From: Saccharum officinarum
Taxonomy: Eukaryota; Streptophyta; Magnoliopsida; Poales; Poaceae
DNA: 64,000 nucleotides
Assembly (NCBI GenBank): GCA_020631735.1
Contig: CM036225.1
Location: forward strand, 64,344,662 to 64,408,661
Reading direction: 5' to 3'
This document shows, one piece after another, positions 33,101-42,381 of the stretch. Position numbers and translations under genes: made by a program. The notes beneath the pieces are model-generated. The model was not told the origin of the DNA and searched no databases. It saw only the letters and a list, made by a program, of their open reading frames with translations. The stretch's first letter is position 1; each line of letters starts with the position of its first letter.

Positions 33101-36025
33101 CCGCCTCGGTACGATCACCTCCGCGTGTTTGGGTGTGCGTGTTACCCCAACACCGCTGCCACCTCTTCTCACAAGCTGGACCCTCGCTCCACGCTCTGTG
33201 TCTTCCTCGGGTACTCTCCGGATCACAAGGGGTACCGGTGCTTTGACCTTACCTCTCGACGGGTTCTCATCTCTCGCCATGTGGTGTTCGATGAGTCCGT
33301 CTTTCCCTTTTCTAGCACCACCACCCCTCCGGTACCTGACCCACCCTCCCTGTTTCCCACTGACCCGGTGGTCCAGCCACCTTTTTCGTGGTCTCCTGCA
33401 GGTACCGCTTCGCCGCGTGCCGGGCCGGCCTCCTCTCCCGGATTCCCAGCAGGTCCGTGCCCGCCGTCCTCGGGCGCGGCCCCGTCCTCTCCGGTTGATG
33501 CAGACCCGGGGCCTTCTTCCCCCGCTGCTGCCCCGGGGGGGTCATGTCGGTCGACGACGCCGGATCCCATCCCGGCACCTGTCCCGGCACCTCCGTCGAG
33601 GTTCGCCGCGCCGGTACGAGTGTACCAGCGCAGGCCGCCGCCGCCGCCGCTCGCGCTCCCTTCTCCACCGGGGACACCGACACCACCGCCACTGTCTCCG
33701 CCGGCTCGTGGTACCCCGCCGGTCTACCACCCGCCGCTGCTGCACCGACACCCGCGGCATGTTCACCCGATGGTGACACGACACGCGGCTGGCACCCTGC
33801 CGCCTCGTGCCCTCGAGGCTTCGACCGGCGATGCGGTGGTCTCTCCGGTACCCTCCTCCGTCCGCGACGCCCTGTTGGACCCTCACTGGCGCCGCGCGAT
33901 GGAAGAGGAGTACGCCGCGCTACTCGCCAACCAGACGTGGGAGTTGGTGCCCCGGCCGCCGGGCTCCAACGTCGTCACCGGCAAGTGGATTTGGACCCAC
34001 AAGCGCCGGGCCGACGGCTCTCTCGAGCGCTACAAGGCTCGCTGGGTCCTCCGGGGTTTCACTCAGCGCCCTGGCGTCAACTACGATGAGACCTTCAGCC
34101 CGGTGGTCAAGCCGGCCACCGTCCGTACCGTGCTATCGCTGGCACTTGCCCGGTCTTGGCCCGTCCATCAGCTGGACGTCAAGAACGCCTTCCTCCACGG
34201 CCTTCTCACCGAGACGGTGTACTGCAGTCAGCCGGCGGGGTTCGTCGACACCACCCGTCCTGACATGGTCTGCCGGCTCAACAGGTCCCTCTACGGCCTC
34301 AAGCAGGCACCTCGGGCGTGGAACCATCGGTTCGCCGCTTTCTTGCTGACCCTGGGGTTCATGGAGGCCAAGTCTGATACGTCTCTGTTCGTCTACCACC
34401 ATGGAGCCGACACTGCATACTTGCTGCTCTATGTTGATGACATTGTCCTCACCGCCTCCAGTGAGTCACTTCTCCGCCGGATCATCACCGCTCTCCAGCA
34501 GGAGTTCGCGATGAAGGATCTGGGTGAGCTCCACCACTTCCTCGGTGTCACTGTTGAGCACCGTCCTACCGGGCTCCTACTTCACCAGCGACAGTACACT
34601 CGGGACATCCTGGAGCGGGCTGGGATGACCGACTGCAACCCCTGCTCCACTCCGGTCGACACTCAGGGCAAGCTGTCTGAGGCTGAGGGACCACCGGTGG
34701 CCGATCCCACTGCGTACAGGAGTCTCGCCGGGGCCCTTCAGTACCTCACCTTCACCCGGCCGGACATCACCTATGCAGTTCAGCAGGTCTGCCTCCATAT
34801 GCATGACCCTCGGGAGCCTCACCTCACGGCTCTCAAGCGCCTCCTCCGCTACCTCCGGGGCACGCTCGACCACGGCCTCCTCCTCCACCGAGCCTCCTCC
34901 ACCGACCTCACCGTTTACACCGACGCTGACTGGGCCGGGTGCCCGGATACTCGCCGCTCCACCTCCGGCTACGCCGTCTTTCTGGGCGGCAACCTGGTGT
35001 CTTGGTCGTCCAAGCGCCAGCCGGTGGTCTCCCGGTCCAGCGCCGAGGCGGAGTACCGCGCCGTTGCTAACGGCGTGGCGGAGGCCGCCTGGCTCCGGCA
35101 GCTGCTGGCGGAGTTGCACACTCCACCCTCCCGGAGCACACTGATCTACTGCGACAACGTCAGTGCGGTCTACCTCTCCACCAACCCATCCAGCACCAGC
35201 GGACGAAGCATGTGGAGATCGACCTCCATTTTGTCCGTGATCGGGTGGCCATGGGCGAGGTGCGGGTTCTTCATGTTCCGACGACCTCCCAGTTCGCAGA
35301 CATCTTCACCAAAGGCCTCCCGTCCTCGACCTTCGCCGAGTTTCGCTCCAGCCTCAACATCGCTGCTGGCTAGTTGCGTCTGTGGGGGGGGTGTGTGTGT
35401 TCTTTCTTGTTCAGCCTCGAACTCCGCTGCGCCGGTAGTTCAGACTGCGGGGGGGTGTTGGAGTATGTGTTTAGGCCCATGTGGCTAAGGCCCATGTGGC
35501 CCATGTATGGAACCTATATAGCTACCCTTCTAGGTTAGCCCTATTGAGAGAAGAATTCCTCAAACAGAAATGTATGCTGCTTATCTAATTCCACACTAGA
35601 AAACAAGAATTAACCTCTGAACAAAGTAACTGAATTGTAATTACAAGAGCAGAAATAATTGTAAACACATGGCCCATGTAAAGAGATAAATATTAGTACA
35701 TTACCTGGTCTAATAAAATCAGACCAGACCAAAGTCAATCAACTTCATAGGAGCGCTTTCATCTCTTGTTGTGAAAAGAAAATTCTGTGCCAATGAAATA
35801 TAGCAATTGGTCACAAAAGGCAGCCTAGCTTTCAAAACAAGCATTATTGCTGTCACTTAAATACAAAAAACAGCAAGTGCAGTTAAATAAGATGCCGGAA
35901 GTAACCCCAGTCAAACACTACTGGAGTGCACATATATACAAACTGCACACAAAGTGGTTCCAGCATACCTCTGGCTTCAAATCACGATGCACTACTCCCT
36001 GAAGATGACAGAAGGCCACTATGCT
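27198..36025 (-). CDS. CDPK-related kinase (CRK), 5'-truncated, eight 3' exons
   Basis: A Ser/Thr kinase of the CDPK-related (CRK) family. Exons on the minus strand are 36025-35969, 35784-35705, 29314-29018, 28834-28725, 28260-28156, 28028-27966, 27689-27522 and 27335-27198. All have GT/AG borders and consistent phases, and encode about 338 residues. Visible in order are the catalytic loop [15 protein letters not shown], the DFG motif, the activation segment [19 protein letters not shown], kinase end HPWLRDE, a regulatory segment, then degenerate EF-hand repeats ([41 protein letters not shown]) and stop. CRKs usually have about 560-600 residues. The N-terminal variable domain, glycine loop and catalytic lysine are missing, because the first visible exon runs into a 100-N gap and no earlier exon is found. 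A one-base insertion at about 35724 breaks frame just after DFGL. A 5.65 kb Copia element sits in the intron between 35705 and 29314. Either this is a decaying copy, or the assembly is faulty at the gap and at that base. Confidence 0.88.
27454..27520 (-). mobile_element. 5'-truncated Au-type SINE stub with 18-bp target duplication
   Basis: The 18-bp direct repeat AAGCACATCCGCTGAATA (27454-27471 and 27503-27520) flanks 31 bp. On the minus strand this reads GGGACAAAAGGCTATG followed by TTG repeats. The GGGACAAAAGGC...TTGTTG ending is the known 3' end of Au SINEs of grasses. The insert sits in the last CRK intron, and its target duplication starts at the second base of the donor GT, which is preserved. 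Confidence 0.8.
29915..30027 (+). repeat. 5' LTR of the Copia element
   Basis: 113 bp, TG...CA. It contains a repeated GGCCCATGTGG motif and a CCTATATAGCTA block that may serve as the TATA box. Confidence 0.95.
30141..35373 (+). pseudogene. Copia gag-pol polyprotein, three frameshifts
   Basis: One gag-pol reading unit spread over three frames. Gag starts at about 30141 ([11 protein letters not shown]). A run of 12 G at 30965-30976 coincides with the first frame change. Gag continues to a Gly/Arg-rich region at about 31670-31760, with no CCHC zinc knuckle visible. The protease motif [10 protein letters not shown] lies at about 32038. Integrase has WHRRLGHPG and CHACQLGRH, then the catalytic core (HCDLW, CDNGREF); the frame breaks near 32878. 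Reverse transcriptase follows ([24 protein letters not shown] at 34430-34441), then RNase H ([18 protein letters not shown]). A third break near 35188 precedes the last segment and a stop at 35371. The breaks make it non-functional as read. Homopolymer sequencing error could explain the first. Confidence 0.93.
35456..35566 (+). repeat. 3' LTR of the Copia element
   Basis: 111 bp, identical to the 5' LTR except for two one-base deletions (TAGGG to TAGG and CCTAA to CCTA). It is followed by the GAAAT target duplication. Confidence 0.95.
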
Positions 36026-36125
36026 NNNNNNNNNNNNNNNNNNNNNNNNNNNNNNNNNNNNNNNNNNNNNNNNNNNNNNNNNNNNNNNNNNNNNNNNNNN
36101 NNNNNNNNNNNNNNNNNNNNNNNNN
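36026..36125. other. Assembly gap, 100 N
   Basis: Exactly 100 N, the conventional placeholder for a gap of unknown size. It cuts the CRK exon that encodes the catalytic loop, so the order and orientation of sequence beyond it should not be trusted. Confidence 0.99.
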
Positions 36126-36199
36126 GATGAGTTAATTATTATCATGATGAACATTTATATACAAGAAATGATAACATGTTGGTAAATCTTTCCCTTGAA

Positions 36200-39100
36200 A
36201 AACATTTTTGGTGAGAGTTATAAATCAACCCTACATCCGCAACATAAAGGAAATCCTCACTGAGCCCATCAGGAGGTTTCCACACACAAATGTCATCTTC
36301 AAGAACACTGTCACCTGCAACAGGGTAGAACAAACCCTGAGTACTCAATTGTACTCCGCAAGGCTTATCCGTCAGAAGGAAAGAAAAGACTCCAAGGATA
36401 TGCAAGGTTATCTGGCTTGTGGGTTATTGCAACTGTAGGAAGCATTACTAAAGGTGCATCCTTATATTTAATTTTTTTATTAGCAGTCATCAGTAGTTCA
36501 TTAACCAACCATTCTAGGTAAGCACCTGTTCTACTTTCAAGCAAAGGTTGAGCCATCAGAACCCTTTTTTCCATCTTTCATCTTTCGGTTCTTACTACGG
36601 TGCCAGAGTGCAGTCAAGTCGTACCGTCACGTAGAAACGGCGATTCGTGAATCAATGTGCCTAGCTGGGTACCCCGAAAAACACACGCCTCGCTTGCACC
36701 CCAGGCACGAGTGAGACCAACCTGTTCCACTCCTGTCATGGGTTCCAGGTCCCCGTCCAAACTTGGACTCCAAGCCCCCACCCTTGAGGCCCGGCCTCCG
36801 AGTGGTGCTTAGACCTCCACCTATCCCTGCCTCCAATCAGTCGGTCCGGAAAGAGCCGAAGCCCATGACAAGAGAGTAACAAGTCTTCCTAGCCCCCATC
36901 CGCTAGTATATGCTCGGGATAATAAATCTGTGACTTGACCGGGGATCCAGTGCAACGAACGGTCCTTAATCGATACAGGCGGGACAAATGCAACCAGAGC
37001 CTCGCTCGGATTGCCCAACCAAGTCCATATCCAATTCCAAGTACAGTTCCGCCCGGTCTCCAATTATTATCCACATATATATGTATCATCCATGTGATAG
37101 TAACATGATAATAGTAACAATAATATATTTCCTATCTCTCGCGAGTGACAGGCAATCACTCGACTCCTACCGGAGTCCTGTAGCATAGCAATATACACGA
37201 TCTTGACATACTAGTAGGACTCATGGGATCAGGATATATATATGCAAGTGGGTTTCATTCAACTCCTTGAAACTTAATGCACAAGCATAAATAAAGTGCG
37301 GCATAATAGAGGTTATGCACCGGGGCTTGCCTGGGTGAGATTTAACCAAGAGTTAGCATTCCACCATGGCGCCACGATCATCAAGGCACCACCCTTTCTG
37401 CTACTCCAGATGACTTCGCGATCCACCATCATTCCTGTTGTGATATACGTGGATGCAACGTTGAGACGTAATTAAAAGACAGCAATCGCAACTCTCGTCG
37501 TATGACTACGTCTCGCAAGCTAACGAGCTAGCCACCCACTAACTCACTAGGCTTTGCATCCCCGTTGTCGACTAAGATATTATTTCCAACAACCCAAGGT
37601 GTTGCTTTATTCACTATATCGATCGAATAGATATTTAAACTAGGGCTTATTAATTATCCTAGCAACTAATTATTTTGGGAGCTACAAAAATTACAGTGGA
37701 CACCTAGTAATACTAGAAGTTTACTATAAAATTTCTAGGATTAATACTATCACTGATTATTCATAACAATTCTTACAAGTTCATGTTTGATAATATTAAA
37801 CGCCTCGAAGTAATTAGGGCAAGCCTAAAAATATTACAACCCTACGGAAACCAATTACATATTTAGATAGATCATGATTTTAGGAAACTAACAAAATTGG
37901 TTTTACTATTTTAGGATCCCTAAATAATTTTATATCTAAATAACAAAATCAGCTCAAAATTTATTTAGGAAAACTTTACTAATTCACTGGAAAAGAAGAG
38001 GACACTGCGGCCCACTTGGCCCAACGCGGGTGCGGCCTCCCCGCGCGAAGTCGGCCCGAGACGGACAGCCCGCGCCCACGCCCGTGCCTTTTTGCAAACT
38101 AACCCCTAGCCTAACTGGATATCACACGGAATCGTGGTGTACTATTTCACCAGAGGAACAGTTCGCAGCAAGCACCCTAGAAAGAGTTGTCTTAGCAAAG
38201 AACCGGTCCCTGCTGCCCCTGCGCCCGCCGGCGCGGCTCCGACCGGCATCGGACGGTCCCGCCGGCCATCTGGGGCCCACTATGCCCCTGCTAAGCGGTC
38301 GACCACCACCTACGACCCAAACGATGAAGCTAGGTGAACACAGGGGACCGAGCTGTGCACACACGCGAGCTGCAGCGGCGAGCGGCCATTCACCACGGTG
38401 GCGAGGCCATTCCGGCGATCTATGGCACTAACGAAAGGGTAAAAGTGGTGAGCAAGTGACAGGGGCTCACCATGGTCCGCGCTGCGATGTCGGATGAGGC
38501 GGAGAGATGCCGAGGTGGCCTGGCCGCGTGCAACCGATCCGTGCGGCGGCGCTCTGAGGCGGACATGGTTGCGTCACCGCGCCTTCGACGAGCGCCCCGG
38601 CCAAAAGAAGACGAGCACCCGCTCAAGGGGGTCAAGGCGAGGCTATCGGTGCATACAATTGACTCGAGAGGGTTGAAGGGAGCGCTGCCCTAGGTAATGG
38701 CCGGGCTCGGCTTTATGGGCATGGCGGGGTGAAAAGCTCCAAAATTGCGGCTTGCCCGGGCACGGCACAAGGCGGAGTAGGGTCGGTCGACTAGCGCATC
38801 TAATGGCGAAGACCTGGATGCGAGGAATTGACTTGAAGTGGCCTCCTTACCCTAATCAACGGAGCGGCCCGTCGGCCACGGCGCAGAGAAGAAACAGGGC
38901 AGGTCGGACTCGGCTTGCCCGGTCTTGACGTGGCGGGGCAGAGCGATAGGGTGGCCAGGGAGACGCGCGCGTAGTAGGTCAGTGCAGTCAGGGGGCGAAT
39001 GTGGCCGTGTGTCTCGGCCGGGCACGACTTGTGCGGTCGCAGCGCCCAAAATGGCGTGACGACGACGGCGCACGACATCGGACGGGCCGGCAGCGCCACG

Positions 39101-39957
39101 GCGGTTTAGGACACGGACACGAGGATAGCAGGCAGTGGCAGCAGCGCGGCTGCGAAATAGAGAGCAGCCGAGCCCATGGCTAGGCCGAGGACTAGTCTGG
39201 CCGGCCCACACGTAGCAGAGCGCGCACACGGTGACCGCGCACACTTCGGCCGAACGACCGACAACGTGCTATGCACGGATTTTAAAGCGCCAAGAAAACG
39301 TTTTTCCCAAAAGCTAGAGCTATAAAACCATGTTCTATTGCCTAACCGGCACTAAGGGCGGCTCCAAGAAACAACCACTACCGCTAGAAGGTGACCAGAG
39401 AGGGAGATATAGAGGCGCCAACCCGAGCTCGCCAAGCTGAACGCTAGAACGCGAACAAAGCGCCAAATCATGGTTCACCGCGCGTTCTAAGTAGCTAGGA
39501 TAAATTTTTTTTACGAGAACCACGCCACACCCAACATGACTATACCCTGAGCCACGCTCGAGTGCTCATCTTGATGCAACTAACGGTACAAGAATATAAA
39601 CCTAGTGTTAAAGGAATTTAGCTAGAATTAAAACGGCATTGTCGGTTATCGTCTCGAACTCGGAAAAATAGAGTTGAGGCCTATATGAATTCCAGATTCA
39701 ATTCTGAGCTCCCAAAAAAAACTAGCTAACACAATTTATTTTCCAACACCAACGTACAATTTCCATCTATACCGTTTGCACTTCAAGTTTTATTTAAGTA
39801 CTACATTCAGTTGGTATTTTATTTTTATTTTTATTTATAGAAATTCGCTTATCATTTTATGCGTGTTGAAATTTTAAAACCCGTAAAATTTGTTTTGTTA
39901 ATTTCTTTTAGACCTTAATCGCATGCTAAGTAAGTTAGTAGCACCAGGGGTGTTACA
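36200..39957. repeat. Long LTR-like repeat, member 1
   Basis: Shares ordered blocks with 60092-64000: CACCTGCAAC, CAAACCCTGAGTA...GTACTC, GTTCATTAACCAA, CAGCTGGG-like CTAGCTGGGTACCCC, ACGGTCCTTAA and ATGCACCGGGGCTTGCCT. The right end reads CACCAGGGGTGTTACA, whose reverse complement, TGTAACACCCCTGG, looks like the start of a grass LTR. That suggests minus orientation. The left end is uncertain and may fall in the gap. GC-rich stretches at 38030-39280 have open frames on both strands but no recognisable protein. The retroelement family is not assigned. Confidence 0.6.
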
Positions 39958-40886
39958 CAACTGTCAGACCACTCTTTTGTTCTGCCTTGGCCATAGCCTC
40001 ACAGGAGATTTGCTTAACCCTAAATTTCTTGTAGAATTTCTTTAATCAAGGGTTTGTGTCACGTGATGACTTGGTAGCATAGTAAATAGATACAATGATA
40101 ACTTGTTCATCGTACTGTGCAGGAGACTTACCATAGCAGAGAGAGATTGCAGGGCTGCTGACGGAGTGCATTAGCTTTCTCTTCGTCCTTACTAGTTGAG
40201 AAAGTTTGCGGAGTCTTGGAAAGCTCTTCCAAATTGAACTGATATGTACCATCCATCTGGAACAAACTCAATTGACTAATTTAGACTGAAATAGCATCCT
40301 CAATGACTGATTCAGACTGAAATAGCAGAACTGATATGTCTTTCAAAAAATTGGTTCACTTTTGGTTTTCTTTCTGCTGCAATTCAGAAAACCACTGTTT
40401 TATTTCTTTTGCACTGGTTCAGACTAAAATAAGTTGTTCCGTTGTAATTGTAACATGACTCGGTCATTTTTGTACGTATTTCTGCTGTGTGATTATATTT
40501 CAATATTAATTTGTTTTTTATATGATTTGGTGATATTTAAATGTGAGCAAAGTAAGCGCACTAGTGTTATATCGGTCATTAAAAAAGAAGTCCTTGTGGA
40601 CCCTGCTAAGCTTTGCAGGTTTTACCACTGGTCTAGTGGGTTCTTGCTGGCCAGTTGATCGCAGGTAGCAGACGCCTGCGAGACCCGTCAACGATGGTTG
40701 CGGCAGGTAGTGGCGGCCTGCAGAGCTCCGCAGAGCGGCCCGCCTACATCTTGAGCGACGGCTGCCTTCGTCAAGGCCGCGGGCGGCAGGCCTCTTTCTT
40801 GTTTCTTCCGGTCCGGTCCAACCCTCCTCCCCTCTCAGCTCTCGCCTCCCGTCAGATAAAGAATCTCGTGATTCGTGCCACATTTA
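39958..40886. other. Intergenic with one exon-like segment
   Basis: Between the LTR-like repeat and the next MITEs. It holds an exon-like segment on the minus strand (listed separately) and a short repeated phrase (GACTGAAATAGCA) at 40285-40330. A GC-rich patch lies at 40640-40860 without a supported gene. Confidence 0.4.
40132..40256 (-). other. Exon-like segment of unknown gene
   Basis: On the minus strand an acceptor (TTTGTTCCAG) is followed by 125 bases open in one frame (MDGTYQFNLEELSKTPQTF...). They end in TATG and a perfect donor GTAAGT. The translation is polar and not low-complexity. I do not recognise the family. It may be an internal exon of a lost gene or a captured fragment. No partner exons were found nearby. 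Confidence 0.3.
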
Positions 40887-41128
40887 GGCAGTGTTTAGTT
40901 CACCCAAAATTCCAAAAATTTTACAAGATTCCCCGTCACATCAAATCTTTAGACGCATGCATGGAGCATTAAATGTAGGTAAAAAATAACTAATTGCACA
41001 GTTTGTCTATAAATGTCGAGACGAATCTTTTGAGCTTAGTTAGTCCATGATTGGATAAATTTTACCAAATAACAACAAAAAGTGCTACAGAAACTTTACC
41101 CACACTTTACATCCAACTAAACACACCC
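40887..41128. mobile_element. Tourist-like MITE with TTA duplication
   Basis: Begins GGCAGTGTTTAGTT and ends AACTAAACACACCC, flanked by TTA on both sides. The interior has GAGCATTAAATGTAGG and GTCGAGACGAATCTTTTGAGC, matching the 13.6 kb copy. Confidence 0.8.
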
Positions 41129-41149
41129 TTACTCAGCTGGAATACAAAT

Positions 41150-41412
41150 GAGGCTTTATTCCAGAATTCACCCTAAATTCTACTATGTAAAAAGAAGATT
41201 CTCCATCATATCAAAATGCCGGCACATATATAGAGTACTAAATGTAGATGAAATAAAAAACTAATTGTATAGTTTTGTTGTACTTTACGAGACGAACATT
41301 TAGAACCTAATTAATCAAGATTTGAACAATTATTACCTAAAAAAACAAAGTGCTACAGTGCTCGGGTGGCACAGTGCTGAATCGGCCACCCCCGAGTCAG
41401 GTAACTAAACAA
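41150..41412. mobile_element. Tourist-like MITE, left end lost
   Basis: The interior phrases (CTACTATGTAAAAAGAAGATT, CAAAATGCCGGCACATATAT, ACGAGACGAACATTT) and the right end AACTAAACAAGGG match the 14.2 kb copy. The left terminal repeat is missing. Confidence 0.65.
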
Positions 41413-41413
41413 G

Positions 41414-41682
41414 GGCCTTGTTTAGTTCCCAATTCCTCTCCAAATTCTACTATGCAAAAAGGAGATTCCCCATTACATCAAAATGTCGGCAAATACATAG
41501 AGTACTAGATGTATATGAAATCAAAAAATAATTGCACAGTTTGGTTGTACTTTGCGAGACGAACATTTTGAGTTTAATTAATCAATTTTTAGACAATTTT
41601 TTGCACTACAAAATAAAACGCGCTTCAGTGTTCCGACAGAAACACTGTAGTGCACAGTGCCGACTCGGGATCTAAACACGGC
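41414..41682. mobile_element. Tourist-like MITE
   Basis: Begins GGCCTTGTTTAGTTCCCAAT and ends GGGATCTAAACACGGC. It directly abuts the previous MITE, so this is a second small array of the family. Confidence 0.75.
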
Positions 41683-41829
41683 AAGCCTGAATTTACCTTC
41701 AAATACGCTGCAACATACGTACCTCCGTATGTACCCGCATACATTATTTTATTCGATGACTGAGCGGGCACCGGTGTGACCTGGGACCTGCATTATTGGG
41801 CTCCGCTCTCCATTTGTTTTTTTATTTCC

Positions 41830-42163
41830 TTTTCTTTTCTCTCACTTTCCTTCGGTTCCCAATGAGGAATCAGAGCGTCCCCATCACCGTTGCCGTCGCT
41901 GTCGCTTACACCGCGCCGCCCTCCTCCAGCTCTCCGGCACGCCGTAGCAGACACCTCCACAGCTCGTAGACAAGCCGCATTCTCCCCTCTACCTCACTGC
42001 GTCGCAGCATCAACACATGGCGCCGTGCCGGCGGTGACCTAGGCCAGCCGCTCGCCGCACCGGAGCCAGGATAGGCAAGCACCATGGAGCGAAGGCACCG
42101 CACCGCCGCACATTAGCTCCGGCCGAACCGATCTCGCCCTGATTTGCCGACATCCGCCCACAG
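41830..42163 (+). other. Probable 5' untranslated exon of the 42 kb locus
   Basis: A pyrimidine-rich then GC-rich stretch with short, interrupted frames. It ends at a donor (CCACAG then GTACACG). The next acceptor, TGTGCTAG before 42371, lies 11 bases upstream of the first ATG of the downstream reading frame. The layout fits a non-coding first exon; the start is approximate. Confidence 0.4.
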
Positions 42164-42381
42164 GTACACGTTTGTTAAAAATTCGATTTCTATTTGTCCT
42201 GAATCTCCTGGGTTCTAATCTCGTGGCCTGAATCCATTTCCCTCTACCACTCATATTTTTGAATTTTTGCTAATGTTAGATCCAGTCCGAGTAGAGGCAA
42301 AAATTTATATGCTAGTCTTTGATTCAATTTCCGATCTGTGCATTAATATTTGGTACTCCTATTGTGCTAGGTTTTGGTTCA

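Larger units (their letters stand above)
29915..35566 (+). mobile_element. Copia LTR retrotransposon in the CRK intron
   Basis: A complete 5,652-bp element flanked by the 5-bp duplication GAAAT. The LTRs are 113 bp and 111 bp, begin TGTTGGAGTATG, end CCTCAAACA, and differ by two single-base deletions. The primer site TGGTATCA (initiator-Met type, then diverged) follows the 5' LTR, and a GGGGGG-containing purine tract precedes the 3' LTR. The order protease, integrase, RT, RNase H makes it Copia. Very short LTRs and a gag with [12 protein letters not shown] point to the Ale/Retrofit lineage, an inference. It lies antisense to the kinase. The internal part is extremely GC-rich. Confidence 0.95.

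Noticed and set aside
38030..39250. Open frames of 60-133 codons on both strands
   Set aside because: They lie in the GC-rich part of the LTR-like repeat, with no motif and no preferred strand.
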